Assembly (NCBI GenBank): GCA_946699065.1
Contig: CAMPDV010001589.1
Location: forward strand, 37,235 to 101,234
Source of the DNA: Loxodes magnus
Lineage: Eukaryota > Ciliophora > Karyorelictea > Loxodida > Loxodidae
DNA: 64,000 nt
Direction of reading: 5' to 3'
In this document: positions 12,141 to 23,757 of the stretch, one piece after another
Position numbering within the stretch: the first letter of the stretch is position 1
Layout of the letters: every line of letters starts with the position of its first letter
Position numbers and translations under genes: made by a program
The notes under the pieces: generated by a model
Told to the model about the DNA's origin: nothing
The model's database searches: none
Seen by the model: the letters and a program-made list of their open reading frames with translations, nothing else

Positions 12141-15100
12141 AATATGCTTTGAGAAGTATTAAGTATTTAGAAAAGTGAAGAAGTAAAGTAAGAAAAGAAG
12201 ATAGAATTTCAGTTTTAAGTAATATGCTTTGAGAAGTAATAAGTATTTTGAAAAGTAAAGAAGTAAAGTAAGAATAGAAGATAGAATTTCAATATTAAGG
12301 AGTATGCTTTGAGAAGTAATAAGTATTTAGAAAAGTGAAGAAGTAAAGTAAGAAAAGAAGATAGAATTTCAGTTTTAAGGAGTATGCTTTGAGAAGTATT
12401 AAGTATTTAGAAAAGTGAAGAAGTAAAGTAAGAAAAGAAGATAGAATTTCAGATTTAAGTAATATGCTTTGAGAAGTAATAAGTATTTAGAAAAGTGAAG
12501 AAGTAAAGTAAGAATAGAAGATAGAATTTCAGTTTTAAGGAGTATGCTTTGAGAAGTATTAAGTATTTAGAAAAGTGAAGAAGTAAAGTAAGAAAAGAAG
12601 ATAGAATTTCAGTTTTAAGTAATATGCTTTGAGAAGTATTAAGTATTTAGAAAAGTGAAGAAGTAAAGTAAGAAAAGAAGATAGAATTTCAGTTTTAAGT
12701 AATATGCTTTGATAAGTAATAAGTATTTTGAAAAGCGAAGAAGTAAAGTAAGAAAAGAAGATAGAATTTCAGTTTTAAGTATTATGCTTTGAGAAGTAGT
12801 AAGTATTTAGAAAAGTGAAGAAGTAAAGTAAGAAAAGAAGATAGAATTTCAGTTTTAAGTAGTATGCTTTGAGAAGTATTAAGTATTTAGAAAAGTGAAG
12901 AAGTAAAGTAAGAAAAGAAGATAGAATTTCAGATTTAAGTAATATGCTTTGAGAAGTAATAAGTATTTTGAAAAGTAAAGAAGTAAAGTAAGAATAGAAG
13001 ATAGAATTTCAATATTAAGGAGTATGCTTTGAGAAGTATTAAGTATTTAGAAAAGTGAAGAAGTAAAGTAAGAAAAGAAGATAGAATTTCAGTTTTAAGT
13101 AATATGCTTTGAGAAGTAATAAGTATTTTGAAAAGTAAAGAAGTAAAGTAAGAATAGAAGATAGAATTTCAGATTTAAGTAATATGCTTTGAGAAGTAGA
13201 AAGTATTTTGAAAAGTAAAGAAGTAAAGTAAGAATAGAAGATAGAATTTCAATATTAAGGAGTATGCTTTGAGAAGTAATAAGTATTTAGAAAAGTGAAG
13301 AAGTAAAGTAAGAAAAGAAGATAGAATTTCAGTTTTAAGGAGTATGCTTTGAGAAGTATTAAGTATTTAGAAAAGTAAAGAAGTAAAGTAAGAATAGAAG
13401 ATAGAATTTCAGTTTTAAGGAGTATGCTTTGAGAAGTAATAAGTATTTAGAAAAGTGAAGAAGTAAAGTAAGAAAAGAAGATAGAATTTCAGTTTTAAGT
13501 AGTACGCTTTGAGAAGTAGTAAGTATTTAGAAAAGTGAAGAAGTAAAGTAAGAAAAGAAGATAGAATTTCAGTTTTAAGGAGTATGCTTTGAGAAGTAGT
13601 AAGTATTTAGAAAAGTGAAGAAGTAGAGTAAGAAAAGAACATAGAACTTCAGTTTTAAGTAGTATGCTTTGAGAAGTAATAAGTATTTAGAAAAGTGAAG
13701 AAGTAGAGTAAGAAAAGAAGATAGAATTTCAGTTTTAAGGAGTATGCTTTGAGAAGTAATAAGTATTTAGAAAAGTGAAGAAGTAAAGTAAGAAAAGAAG
13801 ATAGAATTTCAGTTTTAAGTATTATGCTTTGAGAAGTAATAAGTATTTAGAAAAGTGAAGAAGTAAAGTAAGAAAAGAAGATAGAATTTCAGTTTTAAGT
13901 AATATGCTTTGAGAAGTATTAAGTATTTAGAAAAGTGAAGAAGTAAAGTAAGAAAAGAAGATAGAATTTCAGTTTTAAGTAATATGCTTTGAGAAGTAAT
14001 AAGTATTTTGAAAAGTAAAGAAGTAAAGTAAGAATAGAAGATAGAATTTCAATATTAAGGAGTATGCTTTGAGAAGTAATAAGTATTTAGAAAAGTGAAG
14101 AAGTAAAGTAAGAAAAGAAGATAGAATTTCAGTTTTAAGTAGTATGCTTTGAGAAGTAATAAGTATTTAGAAAAGTGAAGAAGTAGAGTAAGAAAAGAAG
14201 ATAGAATTTCAGTTTTAAGGAGTATGCTTTGAGAAGTAGTAAGTATTTAGAAAAGTGAAGAAGTAAAGTAAGAAAAGAAGATAGAATTTCAGTTTTAAGT
14301 AATATGCTTTGAGAGGTATTAAGTATTTAGAAAAGTGAAGAAGTAAAGTAAGAATAGAAGATAGAATTTCAGTTTTAAGGAGTATGCTTTGAGAAGTATT
14401 AAGTATTTAGAAAAGTGAAGAAGTAGAGTAAGAAAAGAACATAGAACTTCAGTTTTAAGTAGTATGCTTTGAGAAGTAATAAGTATTTAGAAAAGTGAAG
14501 AAGTAGAGTAAGAAAAGAAGATAGAATTTCAGTTTTAAGGAGTATGCTTTGAGAAGTAATAAGTATTTAGAAAAGTGAAGAAGTAAAGTAAGAAAAGAAG
14601 ATAGAATTTCAGTTTTAAGTATTATGCTTTGAGAAGTAATAAGTATTTAGAAAAGTGAAGAAGTAAAGTAAGAAAAGAACATAGAACTTCAGTTTTAAGT
14701 AGTATGCTTTGAGAAGTATTAAGTATTTAGAAAAGTGAAGAAGTAAAGTAAGAAAAGAAGATAGAATTTCAGTTTTAAGTAATATGCTTTGAGAAGTAAT
14801 AAGTATTTTGAAAAGTAAAGAAGTAAAGTAAGAATAGAAGATAGAATTTCAATATTAAGGAGTATGCTTTGAGAAGTAGTAAGTATTTAGAAAAGTGAAG
14901 AAGTAAAGTAAGAAAAGAAGATAGAATTTCAGTTTTAAGTAGTATGCTTTGATAAGTAATAAGTATTTTGAAAAGCGAAGAAGTAAAGTAAGAAAAGAAG
15001 ATAGAATTTCAGTTTTAAGTATTATGCTTTGAGAAGTAGTAAGTATTTAGAAAAGTGAAGAAGTAAAGTAAGAAAAGAAGATAGAATTTCAGTTTTAAGT

Positions 15101-15410
15101 AGTATGCTTTGAGAAGTATTAAGTATTTAGAAAAGTGAAGAAGTAAAGTAAGAAAAGAAGATAGAATTTCAGATTTAAGTAATATGCTTTGAGAAGTAAT
15201 AAGTATTTTGAAAAGTAAAGAAGTAAAGTAAGAATAGAAGATAGAATTTCAATATTAAGGAGTATGCTTTGAGAAGTAATAAGTATTTAGAAAAGTGAAG
15301 AAGTAAAGTAAGAAAAGAAGATAGAGTATCAGTTTTAAGGAGTATGCTTTGAGAAGTAATAAGTATTTTGAAAAGTAAAGAAGTAAAGTAAGAATAGAAG
15401 ATAGAATTTC
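12131..15410. repeat. 3.28-kb higher-order block, copy 2 (offset 4,880 bp)
   Basis: This is the second copy of 7,251-10,530. The left limit is set by CAATATTAAGTAAT near 12,130, where the first copy has CAGTTTTAAGTAAT. Its right part, from about 14,241, also matches 10,801-12,140 at an offset of 3,440 bp, and that match runs on to 15,580. The block is therefore a mosaic whose halves have different closest relatives. Confidence 0.87.
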
Positions 15411-15580
15411 AATATTAAGGAGTATGCTTTGAGAAGTAATAAGTATTTAGAAAAGTGAAGAAGTAAAGTAAGAAAAGAAGATAGAATTTCAGTTTTAAGG
15501 AGTATGCTTTGAGAAGTAATAAGTATTTTGAAAAGTAAAGAAGTAAAGTAAGAATAGAAGATAGAATTTCAATATTAAGG
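14230..15580. repeat. 18-monomer higher-order unit, copy 3
   Basis: The third copy has GAGAGGTATT at 14,311, GATAAGTAAT at 14,951 and GAGTATC at 15,321. With two blocks of about 2,000 bp (25 units) lying near 7,350-9,350 and 12,230-14,230, the order is long, 18-mer, 18-mer, long, 18-mer. The arithmetic is self-consistent: 2,000 + 1,440 = 3,440, and 2,000 + 2 x 1,440 = 4,880. Confidence 0.86.
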
Positions 15581-15915
15581 AGTATGCTTTGAGAAGTAAT
15601 AAGTATTTTGAAAAGTAAAGAAGTAAAGTAAGAAAAGAAGATAGAATTTCAGTTTTAAGGAGTATGCTTTGAGATGTAATAAGTATTTAGAAAAGTGAAG
15701 AAGTAAAGTAAGAAAAGAAGATAGAATTTCAGTTTTAAGGAGTATGCTTTGAGAAGTAATAAGTATTTTGAAAAGTGAAGAAGTAAAGTAAGAAAAGAAG
15801 ATAGAATTTCAGTTTTAAGGAGTATGCTTTGAGATGTAATAAGTATTTAGAAAAGTGAAGAAGTAAAGTAAGAAAAGAAGATAGAATTTCAGTTTTAAGG
15901 AGTATGCTTTGAGAA

Positions 15916-15994
15916 GTAATAAGTATTTTGAAAAGTGAATAAGTAAAGTAAGAAAAGATGATAGAGTTTCAGTTTAAAGAGTATGCTTTGAGAA
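15916..15994. repeat. Reference 79-bp monomer, GATGATAGAG/CAGTTTAAAG form
   Basis: This is the first unit of the second variant family. It carries TTTTGAAAAGTGAATAAG, AAGATGATAGAGTTTCAG and TTTAAAGAGTATG, and is one base short because the T-tract after CAG has lost a T. It contains the hexamer TTTAAA at 15,973-15,978, the first in the window by my reading. The form becomes frequent after about 18,500 and is usually followed by a unit opening with GAAATAAG. Confidence 0.9.
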
Positions 15995-18530
15995 GAAATA
16001 AGTATTTAGAAAGTGAAGAAGTAAAGTAAGAATAGAAGATAGAATTTCAGTTTTAAGGAGTATGCTTTGAGAAGTATTAAGTATTTAGAAAAGTGAAGAA
16101 GTAGATTAAGAAAAGAACATAGAACTTCAGTTTTAAGTAGTATGCTTTGAGAAGTAATAAGTATTTAGAAAAGTGAAGAAGTAGAGTAAGAAAAGAAGAT
16201 AGAATTTCAGTTTTAAGGAGTATGCTTTGAGAAGTAATAAGTATTTAGAAAAGTGAAGAAGTAAAGTAAGAAAAGAAGATAGAATTTCAGTTTTAAGTAA
16301 TATGCTTTGAGAAGTAGTAAGTATTTAGAAAAGTGAAGAAGTAAAGTAAGAAAAGAAGATAGAATTTCAGTTTTAAGGAGTATGCTTTGAGAAGTAGTAA
16401 GTATTTAGAAAAGTGAAGAAGTAAAGTAAGAAAAGAAGATAGAATTTCAGTTTTAAGGAGTATGCTTTGAGAAGTAGTAAGTATTTAGAAAAGTGAAGAA
16501 GTAAAGTAAGAAAAGAAGATAGAATTTCAGTTTTAAGTAATATGCTTTGAGAAGTAGTAAGTATTTAGAAAAGTGAAGAAGTAAAGTAAGAAAAGAAGAT
16601 AGAATTTCAGTTTTAAGGAGTATTCTTTGAGAAGTAATAAGTATTTAGAAAAGTGAAGAAGTAAAGTAAGAAAAGAAGATAGAATTTCAGTTTTAAGTAA
16701 TATGCTTTGAGAAGTATTAAGTATTTAGAAAAGTGAAGAAGTAAAGTAAGAAAAGAAGATAGAATTTCAGATTTAAGTAATATGCTTTGAGAAGTAATAA
16801 GTATTTTGAAAAGTAAAGAAGTAAAGTAAGAATAGAAGATAGAATTTCAATATTAAGGAGTATGCTTTGAGAAGTAATAAGTATTTAGAAAAGTGAAGAA
16901 GTAAAGTAAGAAAAGAAGAAGAATTTCAGTTTTAAGTAGTATGCTTTGATAAGTAATAAGTATTTTGAAAAGCGAAGAAGTAAAGTAAGAATAGAAGATA
17001 GAATTTCAGTTTTAAGGAGTATGCTTTGAGAAGTAATAAGTATTTAGAAAAGTGAAGAAGTAAAGTAAGAAAAGAAGATAGAATTTCAGTTTTAAGTAGT
17101 ACGCTTTGAGAAGTAGTAAGTATTTAGAAAAGTGAAGAAGTAAAGTAAGAAAAGAAGATAGAATTTCAGTTTTAAGGAGTATGCTTTGAGAAGTAGTAAG
17201 TATTTAGAAAAGTGAAGAAGTAAAGTAAGAAAAGAAGATAGAATTTCAGTTTTAAGTAATATGCTTTGAGAGGTATTAAGTATTTAGAAAAGTGAAGAAG
17301 TAAAGTAAGAATAGAAGATAGAATTTCAGTTTTAAGGAGTATGCTTTGAGAAGTATTAAGTATTTAGAAAAGTGAAGAAGTAGAGTAAGAAAAGAACATA
17401 GAACTTCAGTTTTAAGTAGTATGCTTTGAGAAGTAATAAGTATTTAGAAAAGTGAAGAAGTAGAGTAAGAAAAGAAGATAGAATTTCAGTTTTAAGGAGT
17501 ATGCTTTGAGAAGTAATAAGTATTTAGAAAAGTGAAGAAGTAAAGTAAGAAAAGAAGATAGAATTTCAGTTTTAAGTAATATGCTTTGAGAAGTAATAAG
17601 TATTTAGAAAAGTGAAGAAGTAAAGTTTGAAAGAAGATAGAATTTCAGTTTTAAGTAATATGCTTTGTGAAGTAATAAGTATTTAGAAAAGTGAAGAAGT
17701 AAAGTAAGAAAAGATGATAGAATTTCAGTTTTAAGGAGTATGCTTTGAGAAGTATTAAGTATTTAGAAAAGTAAAGAAGTAAAGTAAGAAAAGAAGATAG
17801 AATTTCAGTTTTAAGTAATATGCTTTGAGAAGTAATAAGTATTTAGAAAAGTGAAGAAGTAAAGTAAGAAAGAAGATAGAATTTCAGTTTTAAGGAGTAT
17901 GCTTTGAGAAGTAATAAGTATTTAGAAAAGTGAAGAAGTAAAGTAAGAAAAGAAGATAGAGTATCAGTTTTAAGTAGTATGCTTTGAGAAGTATTAATTA
18001 TTTAGAAAAGTGAAGAAGTAGAGTAAGAAAAGTAGATAGAATTTTAGTTTTAAGTAGTATGCTTTGAGAAGTAATAAGTATTTAGAAAAGTGAAGAAGTA
18101 AAGTAAGAAAAGAAGATAGAATTTCAGTTTTAAGTAATATGCTTTGAGAAGTAATAAGTATTTAGAAAAGTGAAGAAGTAAAGTAAGAAAAGAAGATAGA
18201 ATTTCAGTTTTAAGTAATATGCTTTGAGAAGTAATAAGTATTTTGAAAAGTAAAGAAGTAAAGTAAGAATAGAAGATAGAATTTCAATATTAAGTAGTAT
18301 GCTTTGAGAAGTAATAAGTATTTAGAAAAGTGAAGAAGTAAAGTAAGAAAAGAAGATAGAATTTCAGTTTTAAGGAGTATGCTTTGAGAAGTAGTAAGTA
18401 TTTAGAAAAGTGAAGAAGTAAAGTAAGAAAAGAAGATAGAATTTCAGTTTTAAGTAGTATGCTTTGAGAAGTAGTAAGTATTTAGAAAAGTGAAGAAGTA
18501 AAGTAAGAAAAGAAGATAGAATTTCAGTTT
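15916..18530. repeat. Transition zone between the two array domains
   Basis: The unit at 15,916-15,994 is the first with the GATGATAGAG plus CAGTTTAAAG combination, and it is 79 bp long. It is followed by units of the domain-1 type (GTAGAGTAAG, AACATAG, TAAGTAATAT, AGTACGCTT) up to about 18,500. Several private defects cluster here. A two-base deletion gives AAGAAGAAGAATTTC near 16,912. A local scramble gives AAAGTTTGAAAGAAG near 17,623, GCTTTGTGAAG follows near 17,660, and a one-base loss lies near 17,866. Such private changes are much denser here than in the uniform block on the left, which fits an older, less recently homogenised edge. That reading is inference. Confidence 0.75.
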
Positions 18531-18947
18531 TAAAGAGTATGCTTTGAGAAGTAATAAGTATTTAGAAAAGTGAAGAAGTAAAGTAAGAAAAGAAGATAGA
18601 ATTTCAGTTTTAAGGAGTATGCTTTGAGAAGTAATAAGTATTTAGAAAGTGAATAAGTAAAGTAAGAAAAGAAGATAGAATTTCAGTTTTAAGGAGTATG
18701 CTTTGAGAAGTAATAAGTATTTAGAAAGTGAATAAGTAAAGTAAGAAAAGAAGATAGAATTTCAGTTTTAAGGAGTATGCTTTGAGAAGTAATAAGTATT
18801 TAGAAAGTGAATAAGTAAAGTAAGAAAAGAAGATAGAATTTCAGTTTTAAGGAGTATGCTTTGAGAAGTAATAAGTATTTTGAAAAGTGAAGAAGTAAAG
18901 TAAGAAAAGAAGATAGAATTTCAGTTTTAAGGAGTATGCTTTGAGAA

Positions 18948-19027
18948 GTAATAAGTATTTTGAAAAGTGAAGAAGTAAAGTAAGAAAAGAAGATATAGTT
19001 TCAGTTTTAAGGAGTATGCTTTGAGAT
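18948..19027. repeat. Reference 80-bp monomer, GATATAG form
   Basis: This is an early unit with GAAGATATAGTTTCAG in place of GAAGATAGAATTTCAG, on a TTTTGAAAAGTGAAGAAG background, ending TTTGAGAT before the next GTAATAAG. The GATATAG change involves several adjacent bases but no change in length. It appears only in domain 2. The following unit often starts after GAGATG rather than GAGAAG, so these two markers tend to be neighbours. Confidence 0.88.
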
Positions 19028-19699
19028 GTAATAAGTATTTAGAAAAGTGAAGAAGTAAAGTAAGAAAAGAAGATATAGTTTCAGTTTTAAGGAGTATGCT
19101 TTGAGAAGTAATAAGTATTTAGAAAAGTGAAGAAGTAAAGTAAGAAAAGAAGATAGAATTTCAGTTTTAAGGAGTATGCTTTGAGAAGTAATAAGTATTT
19201 AGAAAGTGAATAAGTAAAGTAAGAAAAGATGATAGAGTTTCAGTTTAAAGAGTATGCTTTGAGAAGTAATAAGTATTTAGAAAGTGAATAAGTAAAGTAA
19301 GAAAAGAAGATAGAATTTCAGTTTTAAGGAGTATGCTTTGAGAAGTAATAAGTATTTAGAAAGTGAATAAGTAAAGTAAGAAAAGAAGATAGAATTTCAG
19401 TTTTAAGGAGTATGCTTTGAGATGTAATAAGTATTTAGAAAAGTGAAGAAGTAAAGTAAGAAAAGAAGATAGAATTTCAGTTTTAAGGAGTATGCTTTGA
19501 GAAGTAATAAGTATTTTGAAAAGTGAAGAAGTAAAGTAAGAAAAGAAGATAGAATTTCAGTTTAAAGAGTATGCTTTGAGAAGTAATAAGTATTTTGAAA
19601 AGTGAAGAAGTAAAGTAAGAAAAGAAGATAGAATTTCAGTTTTAAGGAGTATGCTTTGAGAAGTAATAAGTATTTTGAAAAGTGAATAAGTAAAGTAAG

Positions 19700-21010
19700 A
19701 AAAGATGATAGAGTTTCAGTTTAAAGAGTATGCTTTGAGAAGAAATAAGTATTTAGAAAGTGAATAAGTAAAGTAAGAAAAGAAGATAGAATTTCAGTTT
19801 TAAGTAATATGCTTTGAGAAGTATTAAGTATTTAGAAAAGTGAATAAGTAAAGTAAGAAAAGAAGATAGAATTTCAGTTTTAAGGAGTATGCTTTGAGAA
19901 GTAGTAAGTATTTAGAAAAGTGAAGAAGTAGAGTAAGAAAAGAAGATAGAATTTCAGTTTAAAGAGTATGCTTTGAGAAGTAATAAGTATTTTGAAAAGT
20001 GAAGAAGTAAAGTAAGAAAAGAAGATAGAATTTCAGTTTTAAGGAGTATGCTTTGAGATGTAATAAGTATTTAGAAAAGTGAAGAAGTAAAGTAAGAAAA
20101 GAAGATAGAATTTCAGTTTTAAGGAGTATGCTTTGAGAAGTAATAAGTATTTAGAAAGTGAATAAGTAAAGTAAGAAAAGAAGATAGAATTTCAGTTTAA
20201 AGAGTATGCTTTGAGAAGTAATAAGTATTTTGAAAAGTGAAGAAGTAAAGTAAGAAAAGAAGATAGAATTTCAGTTTAAATAGTATGCTTTGAGAAGAAA
20301 AAAGTATTTAGAAAGTGAATAAGTAAAGTAAGAAAAGATGATAGAGTTTCAGTTTAAAGAGTATGCTTTGAGAAGAAATAAGTATTTAGAAAGTGAATAA
20401 GTAAAGTAAGAAAAGAAGATAGAATTTCAGTTTTAAGGAGTATGCTTTGAGAAGTAGTAAGTATTTAGAAAAGTGAAGAAGTAGAGTAAGAAAAGAAGAT
20501 AGAATTTCAGTTTAAAGAGTATGCTTTGAGAAGTAATAAGTATTTTGAAAAGTGAAGAAGTAAAGTAAGAAAAGAAGATAGAATTTCAGTTTAAATAGTA
20601 TGCTTTGAGAAGAAAAAAGTATTTAGAAAGTGAATAAGTAAAGTAAGAAAAGATGATAGAGTTTCAGTTTAAAGAGTATGCTTTGAGAAGAAATAAGTAT
20701 TTAGAAAGTGAATAAGTAAAGTAAGAAAAGAAGATAGAATTTCAGTTTTAAGTAATATGCTTTGAGAAGTATTAAGTATTTAGAAAAGTGAATAAGTAAA
20801 GTAAGAAAAGAAGATAGAATTTCAGTTTTAAGGAGTATGCTTTGAGAAGTAGTAAGTATTTAGAAAAGTGAAGAAGTAGAGTAAGAAAAGAAGATAGAAT
20901 TTCAGTTTAAAGAGTATGCTTTGAGAAGTAATAAGTATTTTGAAAAGTGAAGAAGTAAAGTAAGAAAAGAAGATAGAATTTCAGTTTTAAGGAGTATGCT
21001 TTGAGATGTA
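19700..21010. repeat. Local duplications at 7- and 12-monomer offsets
   Basis: A run with TAAGTAATATG, GTATTAAG, GTAGTAAG and GAAGTAGAG followed by CAGTTTAAAG occurs around 19,790-20,050 and again around 20,740-21,000. The GAAGTAGAG marker sits at 19,925 and 20,873, 948 bp apart (twelve units). A shorter relative has the marker at 20,478, 553 bp (seven units) from the first. Unit lengths within these runs are 78, 79 and 80 bp. Confidence 0.75.
20297..20374. repeat. Reference 78-bp monomer, GAAAAAAGTA form
   Basis: This unit combines an opening GAAAAAAGTA, the short GAAAGTGAATAAG, GATGATAGAG and CAGTTTAAAG. It is the shortest regular form: 78 bp, two single-base losses from 80. It always follows a CAGTTTAAATAG unit. 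Copies recur near 20,610, 21,805, 24,590, 27,210, 28,160, 32,295, 33,240, 37,060, 39,665, 42,835, 48,463, 50,057, 51,012, 56,010, 56,812 and 61,745, which makes it a useful marker for tracking larger duplications. Confidence 0.86.
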
Positions 21011-22825
21011 ATAAGTATTTAGAAAAGTGAAGAAGTAAAGTAAGAAAAGAAGATAGAATTTCAGTTTTAAGGAGTATGCTTTGAGAAGTAATAAGTATTT
21101 AGAAAGTGAATAAGTAAAGTAAGAAAAGAAGATAGAATTTCAGTTTAAAGAGTATGCTTTGAGAAGAAATAAGTATTTTGAAAAGTGAAGAAGTAAAGTA
21201 AGAAAAGAAGAAAGAGTTTCAGTTTTATTGAGTATGCTTTGAGAAGTAATAAGTATTTAGAAAAGTGAAGAAGTAAAGTAAGAATAGAAGATAGAGTTTC
21301 AGTTTTATTGAGTATGCTTTGAGAAGTATTAAGTATTTAGAAAAGTGAAGAAGTAAAGTAAGAAAAGAAGATAGAATTTCAGTTTTAAGGAGTATGCTTT
21401 GAGATGTAATAAGTATTTAGAAAAGTGAAGAAGTAAAGTAAGAAAAGAAGATAGAATTTCAGTTTTAAGGAGTATGCTTTGAGATGTAATAAGTATTTAG
21501 AAAAGTGAAGAAGTAAAGTAAGAAAAGAAGATAGAATTTCAGTTTAAAGAGTATGCTTTGAGAAGAAATAAGTATTTTGAAAAGTGAATAAGTAAAGTAA
21601 GAAAAGATGATAGAATTTCAGTTTTAAGGAGTATGCTTTGAGAAGTAATAAGTATTTTGAAAAGTGAAGAAGTAAAGTAAGAAAAGAAGATAGAATTTCA
21701 GTTTAAAGAGTATGCTTTGAGAAGTAATAAGTATTTAGAAAGTGAAGAAGTAAAGTAAGAAAAGAAGATATAGTTTCAGTTTAAATAGTATGCTTTGAGA
21801 AGAAAAAAGTATTTAGAAAGTGAATAAGTAAAGTAAGAAAAGATGATAGAGTTTCAGTTTAAAGAGTATGCTTTGAGAAGAAATAAGTATTTTGAAGAGT
21901 GAAGAAGTAAAGTAAGAAAAGAAGATATAGTTTCAGTTTAAAGAGTATGCTTTGAGAAGAAATAAGTATTTTGAAAAGTGAATAAGTAAAGTAAGAAAAG
22001 AAGATATAGTTTCAGTTTTAAGGAGTATGCTTTGAGAAGTAATAAGTATTTTGAAAAGTGAAGAAGTAAAGTAAGAAAAGAAGATATAGTTTCAGTTTTA
22101 AGGAGTATGCTTTTAGATGTAATAAGTATTTAGAAAAGTGAAGAAGTAAAGTAAGAAAAGAAGATAGAATTTCAGTTTTAAGGAGTATGCTTTGAGAAGT
22201 AATAAGTATTTTGAAAAGTGAATAAGTAAAGTAAGAAAAGATGATAGAATTTCAGTTTTAAGGAGTATTCTTTGAGAAGTAATAAGTATTTAGAAAAGTG
22301 AAGAAGTAAAGTAAGAAAAGAAGATATAGTTTCAGTTTAAATAGTATGCTTTGAGAAGAAATAAGTATTTTGAAAAGTGAATAAGTAAAGTAAGAAAAGA
22401 AGATAGAATTTCAGTTTAAATAGTATGCTTTGAGAAGTAATAAGTATTTAGAAAGTGAATAAGTAAATTAAGAAAAGAAGATGGAATTTCAGTTTTAAGG
22501 AGTATGCTTTGAGAAGTAATAAGTATTTAGAAAGTGAAGAAGTAAAGTAAGAAAAGAAGATCGAATTTCAGTTTTAAGGAGTATGCTTTGAGAAGTAATA
22601 AGTATTTAGAAAGTGAATAAGTAAAGTAAGAAAAGAAGATAGAATTTCAGTTTTAAGGAGTATGCTTTGAGAAGTAATAAGTATTTTGAAAAGTGAATAA
22701 GTAAAGTAAGAAAAGAAGATAGAATTTCAGTTTAAGGAGTATGCTTTGAGAAGTAATAAGTATTTAGAAAAGTGAAGAAGTAAAGTAAGAAAAGAAGATA
22801 GAATTTCAGTTTTAAGGAGTATTCT

Positions 22826-23757
22826 TTGAGAAGTAATAAGTATTTAGAAAAGTGAAGAAGTAAAGTAAGAAAAGAAGATAGAATTTCAGTTTTAAGTAAT
22901 ATGCTTTGAGAAGTATTAAGTATTTAGAAAAGTGAAGAAGTAAAGTAAGAAAAGAAGATAGAATTTCAGATTTAAGTAATATGCTTTGAGAAGTAATAAG
23001 TATTTTGAAAAGTGAAGAAGTAAAGTAAGAAAAGAAGATAGAATTTCAGTTTTAAGGAGTATGCTTTGAGAAGTAATAAGTATTTTGAAAAGTGAAGAAG
23101 TAAAGTAAGAAAAGAAGATATAGTTTCAGTTTTAAGGAGTATGCTTTGAGATGTAATAAGTATTTAGAAAAGTGAAGAAGTAAAGTAAGAAAAGAAGATA
23201 TAGTTTCAGTTTTAAGGAGTATGCTTTGAGAAGTAATAAGTATTTTGAAAAGTGAATAAGTAAAGTAAGAAAAGAAGATATAGTTTCAGTTTTAAGGAGT
23301 ATGCTTTGAGATGTAATAAGTATTTAGAAAAGTGAAGAAGTAAAGTAAGAAAAGAAGATAGAATTTCAGTTTTAAGGAGTATGCTTTGAGAAGTAATAAG
23401 TATTTTGAAAAGTGAATAAGTAAAGTAAGAAAAGATGATAGAGTTTCAGTTTTAAAGAGTATGCTTTGAGAAGAAATAAGTATTTTGAAGAGTGAAGAAG
23501 TAAAGTAAGAAAAGAAGATATAGTTTCAGTTTAAATAGTATGCTTTGAGAAGAAATAAGTATTTTGAAAAGTGAATAAGTAAAGTAAGAAAAGAAGATAG
23601 AATTTCAGTTTAAATAGTATGCTTTGAGAAGTAATAAGTATTTAGAAAGTGAATAAGTAAAGTAAGAAAAGAAGATAGAATTTCAGTTTTAAGGAGTATG
23701 CTTTGAGAAGTAATAAGTATTTAGAAAGTGAATAAGTAAAGTAAGAAAAGAAGATAG
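22826..23757. repeat. Higher-order duplication, copy 1 (offset 2,305 bp)
   Basis: This matches 25,131-26,062 at an offset of 2,305 bp (29 units). The offset is confirmed at four markers: CAGATTT at 22,967 and 25,272, GATATAG at 23,117 and 25,422, GATATAG at 23,277 and 25,582, and the rare TCAGTTTTAAAGAG at 23,446 and 25,751. One unit differs, GAGATG near 23,309 against GAGAAG in the other copy. The match is lost at 23,757, where this copy has GATAGAGTTTC. Confidence 0.84.

Larger units (their letters stand above)
1..15915. repeat. Array domain 1: regular 80-bp monomers
   Basis: This stretch holds 199 units, and all but five are exactly 80 bp. The first 41 units (1-3,280) are all 80 bp. Single-base-shorter units then appear in pairs near 3,281-3,438 and 4,879-5,036, and once near 6,397-6,475. 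From 6,476 to 15,835 there are 117 consecutive units of exactly 80 bp. The domain is marked by TAAGTAATAT, TAAGGAGTAT and TAAGTAGTAT alternatives after the TTTCAGTTT block, by GTATTAAG and GTAGTAAG openings, and by the linked variants CAATATTAAG and AACATAGAACTTC. The hexamer TTTAAA, common later, is absent here by my reading. No open gene or other element is present. Confidence 0.93.

Noticed and set aside
17580-17740. Possible insertion or foreign sequence at the scrambled AAAGTTTGAAAGAAG unit
   Set aside because: The rest of the unit remains recognisable and the length hardly changes, so this is a locally mutated monomer rather than an inserted element.
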